64,000 nucleotides of DNA from UBA4615 sp046046245 (GCA_046046245.1 JBJOKE010000003.1:332729-396728); one strand, 5' to 3'. Counted from the first letter of the stretch, positions 8,747-17,240 are shown. The notes: generated from the sequence alone by a model not told the origin. A program made the numbers and translations.

Positions 8747-10012
8747 ATGAACCCAGCCACTGAGACCTCCACCATCGCCAGGAAGCGGGTCCGCAAGGCC
8801 AGGCGGCCGCGCTTGCAGTTGACCCACCTGGGGCCGATTCAGTCGGCCGATGTGAGCTTTGGCGATTTCACGGTCATCGTGGGGCCGCAAGCCACGGGCA
8901 AGAGCATCTTCCTGCAGACGCTGAAGCTGCTGGTGGACCGCGACCACATTCATGACACCTTCAAGCACCACAGCATGTCGTTCAACGACAACGCCGGCGC
9001 CTTCATGGAGGGCTACTTTGGCCGTGGCATGGCCGGCGTCTGGAGTTCGCAATCAGCGTTGAGCTGGAACGGCACCGCAGTTGCGCTGCCCGACTATGCA
9101 AGGCCCACCAAGTCCAAGAAGCGTTACGAGCGGATGTTCTACATCCCGGCCCAGCGGGTAATGAGCCTGCCCGGAGGGGTGTCGCAAAACTTCGGCCAGT
9201 TCAACTTTGGCGATCCGTACACGCTTCGCGCTTTCAGCGACGCCGTACACGACTTGATTCAGAACGAGTTCGGCGCCAAAGGCGAACTGTTTCCAGGGCC
9301 GAACCGGCTGAACGAGACGCTGCGCAAGCCCATTCAGACCCATCTGTTTGGCGGCCACCGCTTGCTCATCGACGACAAGGACTTCACCAAACGCCTGGGA
9401 CTTCAGGTCAAGGGGCAGGCCAAGCCGCTGGGCTTCCTATCGTGGTCGGCTGGACAGCGCGAGTTCACTCCGTTGCTCATGGGCGTCTATTGGCTTTGCC
9501 CCACGACCTACCGCCGCAAGACGGGCAGCACCGCCGACGAGAGCATCGAATGGGTGGTGATCGAAGAGCCCGAGATGGGCTTGCACCCTCAGGGCATCAC
9601 GGCGGTGTTGCTGCTCGTGCTGGAGCTGATGCGCCGGGGCTACCGAGTGGTGCTGTCTTCCCATTCACCGGTGGTGCTGGAGATGGTGTGGGCCTTGCAG
9701 GAATTCAAGAAGTTGCGCAGTTCCGAGCCTTCCGTCCGACAAGTTCTTAAATTGCCTGCCACCGCGGAGGCCAAGAAGATCGCCCTGTCGGCCCTGAGCA
9801 AGGACTACGCCGTGTACTACTTCGAGCGTGATGGCTCCGTGCGCGACATCTCCAGCCTCGACCCGGCCGCGCTGGACCCGTCTGAATCAGAGTGGGGCGG
9901 GATCAGCGGTTTTGCTGCGCGTGCGAACGAGGCCATTGCCGATGCGGTGAACATAGCTGCGGTCGCACCCAAGAGGAAGCGCAAGGCCGTCCCTCAAGGG
10001 GCCACGACATGA
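8747..10012 (+). CDS. OLD/ABC-like AAA ATPase of the defence operon
   Basis: This 421-residue protein has an ABC/OLD-type ATPase fold. It has Walker A GPQATGKS (Lys52), a signature-like LSWSAGQREF, Walker B WVVIEEPEMGLHPQ with Glu273-Glu274, and an H-loop SSHSPVV. There is no recognisable Toprim nuclease domain at the C-terminus, unlike full OLD proteins. ATG 8747 is preferred because AGGA lies about 8 bp upstream; the frame is open back to a TTG at 8696 that overlaps the hsdS stop. The stop overlaps the ATG of the next gene (ATGA). Stand-alone ATPases of this kind often pair with an effector in anti-phage systems. That role is inferred here; the substrate is unknown. Confidence 0.85.
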   Translation: MNPATETSTIARKRVRKARRPRLQLTHLGPIQSADVSFGDFTVIVGPQATGKSIFLQTLKLLVDRDHIHDTFKHHSMSFNDNAGAFMEGYFGRGMAGVWSSQSALSWNGTAVALPDYARPTKSKKRYERMFYIPAQRVMSLPGGVSQNFGQFNFGDPYTLRAFSDAVHDLIQNEFGAKGELFPGPNRLNETLRKPIQTHLFGGHRLLIDDKDFTKRLGLQVKGQAKPLGFLSWSAGQREFTPLLMGVYWLCPTTYRRKTGSTADESIEWVVIEEPEMGLHPQGITAVLLLVLELMRRGYRVVLSSHSPVVLEMVWALQEFKKLRSSEPSVRQVLKLPATAEAKKIALSALSKDYAVYYFERDGSVRDISSLDPAALDPSESEWGGISGFAARANEAIADAVNIAAVAPKRKRKAVPQGATT

Positions 10013-10615
10013 AAGGCCGCGGCAAGAGGCCCGCGATGGGGGCCCGGCATCGAGAAGCAACAGTCTTTCAAGGTGCCGCCTGCGCTGCAGGCTTGGTGCC
10101 GCGCGGCGGCAAGGATGCTGTTGAAGGCATTTACCGTGCCCTGATCATTGCCAGCAAAGGGGCGCAGTTCACCGGAAGTGTGGACGTGGATGGGCACTTC
10201 AGTGTTTCCGAGCCTCAGGAGCACCGATGGGACTATGGTGTCGGCCTCGCGCTGTGTGGACGTGGATGGGCACTTCAGTGTTTCCGAGCCTCAGGAGCAC
10301 CGATGGGACTATGGTGTCGGCCTCGCGCTTTCAGGTGGAGAAGAGATCGCTTGCTGGGTAGAGCCGCACCCGGCCTCCAGCACAGGTAATGTGGGAGTCA
10401 TGCTGAAAAAGCTGGATTGGCTGAAAGCCAAGCTGAAGACGCCACCCTTCAAGCAGTTGAATGCCATGACCTTCAAGCACAGCCAGGGCATTCCGCGTTT
10501 CTACTGGCTGCTGACCCCACAGGGCGTGTGTCGAATCACTGCCACCAGCAAAGAGGCCAAGACCTTGGCCAAGGCGGGCCTGCGCATGCCGGCTCGGCAA
10601 ATCACCTTGCCGTGA
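10009..10615 (+). pseudogene. ATPase partner gene, frameshifted by 76-bp duplication
   Basis: The gene starts with ATG 10009, overlapping the ATPase stop. It is open until a 76-bp segment (10178-10253) that is repeated perfectly at 10254-10329. Because 76 is not a multiple of three, the frame shifts and ends at 10389. Removing one copy restores a single 176-codon frame ending at the TGA at 10613-10615. I do not recognise the family. The restored protein has a basic N-terminus, a DVDGHFSVSEP segment encoded inside the duplicated unit, a WVEPHPASSTGNV motif and a Lys-rich middle. It was probably the effector or partner of the upstream ATPase. An assembly artefact, or a reversible on/off switch by repeat slippage, cannot be excluded. 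Confidence 0.75.
10178..10329 (+). repeat. Perfect tandem duplication, 2 x 76 bp
   Basis: Positions 10178-10253 and 10254-10329 are identical. The unit begins GTGTGGACGTGG and ends GGCCTCGCGCT. Similarity stops at the base on each side. It lies wholly inside the ATPase partner gene and causes the frameshift described there. Confidence 0.95.
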
Positions 10616-10756
10616 GGAAGACTTGGAATGGGCCAATCACGCAGGCCACGAAGCGATTTGGGCAGTCAATTGTGCAAGGGGTGCTTGCACTGGCGACAGC
10701 AGGCCCATCCGCACGCTGTCTTCGGCCCCGTCGATTGGCACAGCGAGGAGCCTGGT

Positions 10757-10839
10757 TTGTTATCTTCGCCCGGAGATAACAACGCGCGGGATGCCAAAAA
10801 ATCCATACGCATCAACCACTTGACCTGACACTTGTTATC
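10757..10839. promoter_or_regulatory. TTGTTATC repeats, possible operator
   Basis: A perfect inverted repeat TTGTTATCT (10757-10765) / AGATAACAA (10774-10782) with an 8-bp spacer is followed by a third direct copy TTGTTATC at 10832-10839, 48 bp before the NucS-like gene. No T-run follows the hairpin, so an operator is more likely than a terminator. The 10616-10886 gap otherwise shows nothing recognisable. Confidence 0.45.
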
Positions 10840-10886
10840 CGGAGACGACTTCCAAGAGCCTTCGAGACCCCCTTCCAACACACCCC

Positions 10887-11978
10887 ATGCCCATCCAGCA
10901 CGCCATCTGGCAAGTCGGCCAGCAGCCCACCCCGCTGACCACCGCCAAGCTCGCCAGCGAGCAGCAGCTCGAGGACATGATCGTCCGCGAGCCGGCGATC
11001 CTGTCGAGCCAGTGGATGCTGATCGGCCGGCAGGAGGTCACCAGCCACGGCGGGCGCATTGACCTGCTAGCCATCGCGCCCGATGGCTCCCTGGTGCTCA
11101 TCGAGCTCAAGCGCGACCGCACGCCGCGCGAGATCGTCGCCCAGGCGCTGGACTATGCGTCTTGGGTGGCGGAACTGACCGCCGACCGCATCGTCCAGAT
11201 CTACGACCGGTTCTCGCAGGGTGGCAGCCTTGGGGCTGCCTTCCAGAAGCGCTTCGGTGTCGCGCTCGACGAGGAGACGCTGAACCACGCGCACCAGATC
11301 ATCATCGTGGCCGCCGAGCTCGACCCGTCCACCGAGCGCATCGTGGCCTACCTCAACGCGCGCGACATCGCGATCAACGCCGTGTTCTTCCAGGTCTTCC
11401 AGCATGGCGGCCAGCAATTGCTGAGTCGTGCCTGGTTGATCGACCCGGGCGAGACGCAGGCCAACGTGGCGGCTGCCACGGGACCGGCGGGCGAGAAAGA
11501 GCCGTGGAACGGCGAGTTCTATGTGTCCTACGGGGGCAACCCCGCGCGCGTCTGGGACGAGGCCCGGCGGCACGGTTTCATCAGCGCCGGTGGCGGAACC
11601 TGGTACAGCCAGACATTGAAGCTGCTGTCGCCGGGCGACCGGGTGTGGGTGAAGATCCCCAAGACCGGCTATGTGGGCGTGGGCCGCGTGATGGAGGCCG
11701 TGCAGGCCGCCAAGGACTTCACCTTGCCCACCAACGACGGCGTGCGCCCGGCCCTCGATGTGCTGCAGCATGGCGCCGAGTGGCGGGCGCTGGCCGATGA
11801 CCCGGAGAAGTCTGAGTACTTCGTCCGGGTGCAGTGGCTGCAGACCGTGCCGGAGAGCCAAGCCTTCAACGAGGTGGGCCTCTTCGGCAATCAGAACTCG
11901 GTGTGCCAGCCGACCACGCCGAAGTGGCGCCACACGGTGGAGCGGCTGAAGGCGGCGTTTCCGAAGTGGGCCGGGTGA
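10887..11978 (+). CDS. NucS/DUF91-like PD-(D/E)XK nuclease with C-terminal PUA-like region
   Basis: The N-terminal 120 residues match the NucS (DUF91) nuclease pattern: GGRIDLLAI with Asp59 followed by LVLIELKRD with Glu73 and Lys75, then the family's REIVAQALDYASW helix. The middle part (to about residue 190) continues the domain. The C-terminal 150 residues contain SPGDRVWVKIPKTGYVGVGRV, which resembles the beta-barrel of EVE/PUA-type domains that read modified bases or RNA. That architecture would suit a modification-dependent nuclease, but this is inference. It is the last gene of the island, 125 bp before the right att repeat, with its own upstream repeat elements. Confidence 0.75.
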   Translation: MPIQHAIWQVGQQPTPLTTAKLASEQQLEDMIVREPAILSSQWMLIGRQEVTSHGGRIDLLAIAPDGSLVLIELKRDRTPREIVAQALDYASWVAELTADRIVQIYDRFSQGGSLGAAFQKRFGVALDEETLNHAHQIIIVAAELDPSTERIVAYLNARDIAINAVFFQVFQHGGQQLLSRAWLIDPGETQANVAAATGPAGEKEPWNGEFYVSYGGNPARVWDEARRHGFISAGGGTWYSQTLKLLSPGDRVWVKIPKTGYVGVGRVMEAVQAAKDFTLPTNDGVRPALDVLQHGAEWRALADDPEKSEYFVRVQWLQTVPESQAFNEVGLFGNQNSVCQPTTPKWRHTVERLKAAFPKWAG

Positions 11979-12102
11979 CTGAGGCCCCCGCGACCGATCA
12001 AGACGACGGCAAGGTGGGATCTTTCCGTGTACACGCGCATGTACACATCAGCCCACTCGGCTCAGAACCCCAGCAACCACGCGGCTTTCCGGCGGCCTTG
12101 AA

Positions 12103-12121
12103 GTTCTGCATCGGGAAGTAG
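12103..12121 (+). repeat. Right attachment repeat (attR)
   Basis: This 19-bp sequence is identical to the end of mnmE at 1690-1708, stop codon included, but is not attached to any mnmE reading frame of normal length. It marks the right end of the island. Host chromosome genes resume directly after it. Confidence 0.85.
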
Positions 12122-12140
12122 CCCACCCCGCCCCGCACGA

Positions 12141-13403
12141 CTAAGGCACGAACCCGTCCGTCAGCGTCCGCAGGAACGCCGTCAGGTCCTCCACGTCCTG
12201 CGGACTCAGCCGAGGCGCTTGTCCGGCGCGCAGCCCGAACGGCGGGCGCTGCTCGACGTTGCCGCGATAGGCCGCGGGCAGGTCGTCGAACACGTCGACC
12301 ACGCCGTCCTTCACGGGGTACCAGCGTGCGGGGTCGATGTCCCGCGTGGCATAGAACGTCACCGCGTCCTGCAGCGTCGCCACCGCGCCGTTGTGGAAGT
12401 ACGGCGCGGTCAGCGCCACGTTGCGCAGGGTCGGCACCTTGAACTTGCCGCACAGGTCGGTGCGGTGGGCGAGGTCGGTGCGGACGGGGCCGCACAGGCC
12501 CATGTCGAAGAAAGTGGGGTCCGCCGTGGCCGCGCTGCGGTTGCGCGGCACGCCCAGCGCGAAGTAGCCGAAGTTGGTGAACAGCGCGCGCTGCTGCCCG
12601 GGCGGCGGCGTGCTGCTGTGGCAGCTGGCGCAGTTGCCCCGCTGGGGGCTGTCGAACAGGGCGAGGCCGCGCGCCTCCTGGTCGGTGAAGCGGGCGCGGC
12701 CGTCCTGCACCGCGTCGAACTTGCTGGTGAAGGGCTGGTAGTCGGGGTCGCCGGCCTGGTACGACTGCAGTGCGGTCTGCAGCGCGACGAGCACCTGCGC
12801 GTCGCCGGCGGTGCCGTCCAGCCCCGAGGCCGACAGCAGCTGCCCGAAGTAGGGCAGCGTGCGCACTCGGGTCACCACCGCGGCGCTGTCGGCATGCGCC
12901 ATCTCGGCGGCGGCCAGCAGCGGGCCGAGGACCTGCGCGGCGCGGCTGTCGGCGCGACCGTCCCAGGTGAAGCCGCCCGAGGGGCGTCCCTGGTCGTCGA
13001 AGGCGAAGGCGCGGTTCCCGTTGAGGTAGCCGAGCGTGGGCGAGCTGCGCAGCCCCTGCCTGTCGAGTGCCGGGCCCCCGAGCGGCAGGAACGTGCCCTC
13101 GGCGTCGGCATGGCCGCGTTCGGGCACGTGGCAGCCGGCGCAGGCCAGGTTGCCGGCCGCCGACAGGCGCTTGTCGTGGAACAGCAGCTCGCCCACGGCC
13201 ACGCGGGCCGCCTCGGTGGCGGTGCCGGCATCGCTCCGGGCAGTGACGGCGGCGACGGCATCGGCCGCGGAGGTCGTGGAGGTCGTGGGGGTGGCGGTCG
13301 TCGCGGTGTCGGCCGCGCCGCCGCCGCAGGCGGTGAGCGCGGCGGCGAGCAGCGCGAGGCAGGCGAGGACCGCCGACGGGCGGGTGGTTCCGAGGGGCGT
13401 CAC
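12141..13403 (-). CDS. Di-heme cytochrome c peroxidase/MauG-family lipoprotein
   Basis: Two c-type heme motifs are visible, CAGCH and CASCH, in the spacing of the bacterial cytochrome c peroxidase/MauG family. LFHDKRLSAAGNLACAGCH is the usual first-heme context, and PTLRNVALTAPYFHNGA is the usual C-terminal signature. The N-terminus is a lipoprotein signal with LTAC, so the protein is exported and anchored. The GTG at 13403 gives a normal-length signal and has GGAG about 8 bp upstream; an ATG at 13445 adds 14 residues. The family reduces peroxide or oxidises a partner protein; the substrate here cannot be told. It is divergent from the BaeS-like kinase gene. Confidence 0.88.
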   Translation of the reverse strand: MTPLGTTRPSAVLACLALLAAALTACGGGAADTATTATPTTSTTSAADAVAAVTARSDAGTATEAARVAVGELLFHDKRLSAAGNLACAGCHVPERGHADAEGTFLPLGGPALDRQGLRSSPTLGYLNGNRAFAFDDQGRPSGGFTWDGRADSRAAQVLGPLLAAAEMAHADSAAVVTRVRTLPYFGQLLSASGLDGTAGDAQVLVALQTALQSYQAGDPDYQPFTSKFDAVQDGRARFTDQEARGLALFDSPQRGNCASCHSSTPPPGQQRALFTNFGYFALGVPRNRSAATADPTFFDMGLCGPVRTDLAHRTDLCGKFKVPTLRNVALTAPYFHNGAVATLQDAVTFYATRDIDPARWYPVKDGVVDVFDDLPAAYRGNVEQRPPFGLRAGQAPRLSPQDVEDLTAFLRTLTDGFVP

Positions 13404-13524
13404 GAGCGGGCTCCGCGAAGGCTGCGATGGCGGAACGATGACCACCGATCACGCAGCCAGCGTGGAGACATCGTGGAGACCGTCTCCGCAATCGGTGGGG
13501 CAGCGGCGACTAGAATCCCCCGGC

Positions 13525-15030
13525 ATGTCCCCGGCCGAACCGCGCCGCCTGCGCCTGTCGCTCGTCCACCAGCTGGTGCTGCTGCTGGTGGGCGCGGTGC
13601 TGCTGGCGGTGACGACGCTGGGCGCCGCGGTCGCGCTGAACCTGCGCGCCGGCTTCAGCGACTACCTGCGCGCGCAGGACGAGCACTGGCTGGAGCGCTT
13701 CGCCGAGGAGGCGGGCGCGGCCGTCGCCGAGCGCGGGCTGTCGGCGCTGACGGGATCGCCCGCGTCGCTGCGGCCGCTGTTCGACGCGGTGCGGCCGCGT
13801 GGCGGCCCGCCGCGCGAGCCGTACCCGCCCGCGCACCCGCCGCCCGCGCACCCGCGCGCAGGCCCGCCCCCAGGCCCGCCGGGGCCCTGGGGTTCGCGGG
13901 GACCCGAGGGTCGACCGCCCGCGGGCGGTCCGCGCCCGCCGGAGCGGCTGAGCCTGGTCGACGCCGACGGCGCGCCGCTCGCGGGCCTGTCGCTGGCGGC
14001 GCACGAGGTGTGGGTCGAGCGGCCCATCGTGGTCGCCGGCCGCACGGTCGCGCGGGCGCGGCTCGCGCGCGTCGACGTCGCGACGGCGAGCGTGGACGCG
14101 GCCTTCCTCGCGCGCCAGTACCGCGGCATCGTGCTGACCGCGCTGCTGCTGACGGTGCTGGCGGTGGCCGGCGCGGTGTGGATCGGGCGGCGCTGGCTGC
14201 GTCCGGTGACGGCCGTGCGCCACGCGGCGCATCGCATCGCGCAGGGCGCCTTCGACGTCCGCGTGGGCGCGCGCGGCCACGACGAGCTCGCCGACCTCTC
14301 GCGAGACGTCGACGCGATGGCCGCGTCGCTGCAGCAGCTCGAGGCCAGCCGCCGGCGCTGGATGGCGGAGCTGTCGCACGAGATGCGCACGCCGCTCGCG
14401 GTGCTGCGCGGCGAGATCGAGGCGCTGGTCGACGGCGTGCGTCCGCGCACCGAAGCGGCGATGCGGTCGCTGCAGGAGGAGGTGGCGCGCGTGACGCGGC
14501 TGGTCGAGGACTTCCACCAGCTCGCGCTCTCGGACCTGCGCGCCCTGCCCTGCAGCTTCGAGCCGGTGCAGCCTGCGGCGCTGCTGCGCGACGCGCTGGC
14601 TCGCGTGCAGCCGCGCCTCGATGCCGCGGGCCTGCAGCTCGGCCTGGACGAGGACGGCGCGCCGCCGCTCGCCAACTGGGACGCGCAGCGGATCGGCCAG
14701 CTGCTGTCGAACCTGCTGGAGAACAGCCTGCGCTACACCGACGCGCCGGGCCGCATCGCGCTGCAGCTGCGCCAGGGCGGCGGCGAGGCGGTGCTCTGCG
14801 TGGACGACAGCGCGCCCGGGGTGCCGGCGGCCGACCACGGACGCCTGTTCGAGCCGCTCTACCGCGCCGATCCCTCGCGCAGCCGCCGGTCGGGCGGCAG
14901 CGGGCTGGGCCTGGCGATCTGCCGCGCGATCGCGCGCAGCCACGGCGGACGCATCGAGGCCGGCTCGTCGCCGCTGGGCGGCCTGCGCGTCGTCGTCACG
15001 CTGCCGCTGCGGCCGGAGGCCGGCGCGTGA
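13525..15030 (+). CDS. baeS: Sensor histidine kinase, BaeS-like
   Basis: This 501-residue membrane sensor has one transmembrane helix near residues 15-38, a periplasmic region and a second helix before a HAMP domain. A dimerisation domain follows with the phospho-acceptor His285 in ELSHEMRTPLAVL. An ATPase domain has the N-box NLLENSLRY and the G-box GSGLGLAICRAI. The periplasmic region contains an unusual 50-residue stretch very rich in Pro and Gly (about residues 90-143). It overlaps the response-regulator gene by four bases. A TAGAAT -10-like element lies about 15 bp before the start. BaeS-type kinases sense envelope stress; that assignment rests mainly on the close BaeR match of the partner. 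Confidence 0.85.
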   Translation: MSPAEPRRLRLSLVHQLVLLLVGAVLLAVTTLGAAVALNLRAGFSDYLRAQDEHWLERFAEEAGAAVAERGLSALTGSPASLRPLFDAVRPRGGPPREPYPPAHPPPAHPRAGPPPGPPGPWGSRGPEGRPPAGGPRPPERLSLVDADGAPLAGLSLAAHEVWVERPIVVAGRTVARARLARVDVATASVDAAFLARQYRGIVLTALLLTVLAVAGAVWIGRRWLRPVTAVRHAAHRIAQGAFDVRVGARGHDELADLSRDVDAMAASLQQLEASRRRWMAELSHEMRTPLAVLRGEIEALVDGVRPRTEAAMRSLQEEVARVTRLVEDFHQLALSDLRALPCSFEPVQPAALLRDALARVQPRLDAAGLQLGLDEDGAPPLANWDAQRIGQLLSNLLENSLRYTDAPGRIALQLRQGGGEAVLCVDDSAPGVPAADHGRLFEPLYRADPSRSRRSGGSGLGLAICRAIARSHGGRIEAGSSPLGGLRVVVTLPLRPEAGA

Positions 15031-15752
15031 GCACGCCGCACCGGGTGCTGGTGGTCGAGGACGAGCCCAAGCTCGCGGCGCTGCTGGGCGACTACCTGCG
15101 CGCCGCGGGCTTCGAGCCCGAGGTGGCACAGGACGGTCCGGCGGCCCTCGCCGCCTTCGCCCTCGATCCGCCGGCGGCCGTGCTGCTCGACCTGAACCTG
15201 CCGGGCCTCGACGGCATCGAGGTCTGCCGGCGGATCCGCCGCGACTCGGACGTGCCGATCCTGATGCTGACGGCGCGCGCGGACGAGATCGATCGCATCG
15301 TGGGCCTCGAGATCGGCGCCGACGACTACCTCTGCAAGCCCTACAGCCCGCGCGAGGTCGTGGCCCGGGTGCGCGCGCTGCTGCGGCGCTCGCAGGGTCG
15401 GCTGCCCGGCGGCGTCGCGTCGCCCGATCCGGCGCCGGGCGGATTCGCCATCGACGACGCCGGCCAGCGCGCCTGGTGGCTCGGCCGGGCGCTGCCGCTC
15501 ACCCCGATCGAATGGCGGCTGCTGCGCACGCTGCTGCAGCAGCCGGGCCGCGTGTTCGCGCGCTCGCAGCTGCTCGACGCCATCCACACCGACTTCCGCG
15601 ACGTGAGCGACCGCGCGGTGGACAGCCACGTGAAGAACCTGCGCCGCAAGCTGCAGGCGGTCGTGCCGGGACCGGACTGCATCGCCAGCGTGTACGGCGT
15701 CGGCTACCGCCTGGACCCGCCCGCCGACGCCGACGGCGGCTCGGCCGGGTGA
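15027..15752 (+). CDS. baeR: OmpR-family response regulator, BaeR-like
   Basis: The receiver domain has the phosphorylation site Asp55 in LLDLNLPG and the conserved Lys in CKPYSPREV. The C-terminal half is a winged-helix DNA-binding domain ending VKNLRRKL and VYGVGYRL. The stretch EIDRIVGLEIGADDY together with CKPYSPREVVARV is characteristic of BaeR, which controls multidrug-efflux and envelope-stress genes in enterobacteria. GTG 15027 overlaps the kinase stop codon (GTGA), so kinase and regulator are co-translated. No efflux genes are adjacent, so the regulon here is unknown. Confidence 0.85.
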   Translation: MSTPHRVLVVEDEPKLAALLGDYLRAAGFEPEVAQDGPAALAAFALDPPAAVLLDLNLPGLDGIEVCRRIRRDSDVPILMLTARADEIDRIVGLEIGADDYLCKPYSPREVVARVRALLRRSQGRLPGGVASPDPAPGGFAIDDAGQRAWWLGRALPLTPIEWRLLRTLLQQPGRVFARSQLLDAIHTDFRDVSDRAVDSHVKNLRRKLQAVVPGPDCIASVYGVGYRLDPPADADGGSAG

Positions 15753-15879
15753 TGGCGCGGCGGACCCGACGAGGTCGGGTCCTCGAGGGCGGACGTCGCG
15801 TGTCGTGCCGGGGGCGTTACAGTCGCGGCAGGCCGGCGCCGCATCCGCGGCGTGCCGGCGCCTCCCAGGACCCCTGCCG

Positions 15880-17238
15880 ATGACCGACCCGACGCGCTCC
15901 TCCGCGCCGCCCGCTCCCGCGGACACCACGCCGCACCGCATCGTGATCGTCGGCGGCGGTGCGGGCGGCCTCGAGCTCGCCACGCGCCTCGGCGACACGC
16001 TCGGCCGGCGCGGCCTCGCGCACGTGACGCTCGTCGAGCGGTCGCGCTCGCACTTCTGGAAGCCGCACCTGCACGAGATCGCCGCCGGCAGCATCGACCT
16101 GCACGGGCATGCCACCGACTACCTCGCGCAGTCGCACTGGCACGGGTTCCGCTACCGGGTGGGCGAGATGGTGGGGCTGGACCGCGCGCGCCGCCGCGTG
16201 CGCGTGGCGCCGGTGCTCGAGGACGACGGCCGGCCGATCACCCAGCCCTACGAGCGCGAATACGACACGCTGGTGATGGCGGTGGGCAGCCAGACCAACG
16301 ACTTCGGCACGCCCGGCGTCGCCGAGCATGCGATCGCGCTCGAGACGCCGGCACAGGCGCAGCGCTTCCACCGCCGGCTGGTCAACGCCTGCCTGCGCGC
16401 GCACATGCAGGACGCGCCGCTCGCGCCGCGCCAGCTGCAGGTGGCGATCATCGGTGCCGGCGCGACCGGGGTGGAGCTCGCCGCCGAGCTGCACAAGGCG
16501 ACGCGCACGCTCGTCTCGTACAACCTCGAGCGCATCGATCCCGAGCGCGACATCCGCATCCACCTGATCGAGGCCGGGCCGCGGATCCTGCCGGCGCTGC
16601 CGGAGCGGATCTCGGCCTCGGCCGCCGAGCTGCTGGAGGGCCTGGGCGTGCGGGTGCGGACGACGGCGCGCGTCACCGCGGTGAACGCCGAGGGCGTGGT
16701 GCTCGACGGCGGCACGCTGCTGCCCGCCGAGCTGGTGGTCTGGGCCGCGGGCGTGAAGGCACCGGCCTTCCTCGCGACGCTCGACGGGCTCGAGGTCAAC
16801 CGGCTGAACCAGCTGGTGGTGACGCCGACGCTGCAGAGCACGACCGATCCGCACGTGTTCGCGATCGGCGACTGCGCGGCCGCGCCGTGGCTGGGCCGCG
16901 AGGGCGTCACGGTGCCGCCGCGCGCGCAGGCCGCGCACCAGCAGGCCGCGCACCTGGTGAAGCAGCTGCGCCGCCGCATCGAGGGGCGGCCGCTGCAGCC
17001 CTGGCGCTACCGCGACTTCGGCTCGCTGGTGTCGCTGGGCGAGTACTCGACGGTGGGCAACCTGATGGGCGCGCTGGTGGGCGGCAACCTGTGGGTCGAG
17101 GGGCTGTTCGCGCGCGCGATGTACCGCTCGCTCTACACGATGCACCAGGTGGCGCTGCACGGCTGGTGGAAGACCTCGCTCGGCTCGGCCTCGCGGGCGC
17201 TCACCCGCAGCACCGGGCCGCGGGTGAAGCTGCACTGA
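15880..17238 (+). CDS. ndh: Type II NADH dehydrogenase (NDH-2)
   Basis: NDH-2 is a single-subunit FAD enzyme that oxidises NADH and reduces quinone without pumping protons. The protein has an FAD-binding Rossmann motif IVIVGGGAGGLELA near the N-terminus, an NADH-binding motif VAIIGAGATGVELAAEL at about residues 188-204, and the ATG motif VFAIGDCAA before the C-terminus. The C-terminal region ends in an amphipathic segment rich in aromatic residues, consistent with membrane attachment. Its 452 residues match the family. AGGA lies 10-15 bp before ATG 15880 and a TACAGT -10-like box is at about 15817. Confidence 0.88.
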   Translation: MTDPTRSSAPPAPADTTPHRIVIVGGGAGGLELATRLGDTLGRRGLAHVTLVERSRSHFWKPHLHEIAAGSIDLHGHATDYLAQSHWHGFRYRVGEMVGLDRARRRVRVAPVLEDDGRPITQPYEREYDTLVMAVGSQTNDFGTPGVAEHAIALETPAQAQRFHRRLVNACLRAHMQDAPLAPRQLQVAIIGAGATGVELAAELHKATRTLVSYNLERIDPERDIRIHLIEAGPRILPALPERISASAAELLEGLGVRVRTTARVTAVNAEGVVLDGGTLLPAELVVWAAGVKAPAFLATLDGLEVNRLNQLVVTPTLQSTTDPHVFAIGDCAAAPWLGREGVTVPPRAQAAHQQAAHLVKQLRRRIEGRPLQPWRYRDFGSLVSLGEYSTVGNLMGALVGGNLWVEGLFARAMYRSLYTMHQVALHGWWKTSLGSASRALTRSTGPRVKLH

Positions 17239-17240
17239 CG

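Larger units (their letters stand above)
1709..12121. mobile_element. Genomic island at mnmE carrying defence genes
   Basis: This 10.4-kb block lies between two perfect 19-bp copies of the mnmE 3' end. Every recognisable gene in it is on the plus strand and is defence-like: hsdR, hsdM, a DUF1016 nuclease gene, hsdS, an ATPase gene, a broken partner gene and a NucS-like nuclease. Islands integrated at this site normally carry a tyrosine integrase next to one end. None is present here, and neither end leaves room for one (about 200 bp on the left, 125 bp on the right). The island is therefore either fixed after loss of its integrase or moved by an integrase acting in trans. Base composition falls in parts, especially within hsdS, compared with the flanking genes. 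Confidence 0.8.

Noticed and set aside
11834..12121. A plus-strand frame ending FCIGK at the right att site, suggesting an mnmE remnant.
   Set aside because: Only the last 19 bases match mnmE. The rest is an off-frame reading of the NucS-like gene and spacer, so it is an att copy rather than a gene remnant.
12219..15752. A very long plus-strand frame of over 1,100 codons across the peroxidase and kinase genes.
   Set aside because: Its first two-thirds is an antisense or off-frame shadow of the peroxidase and kinase genes with Arg/Ala/Gly-rich, motif-free translation. Only the end is real, as the response regulator starting at 15027.
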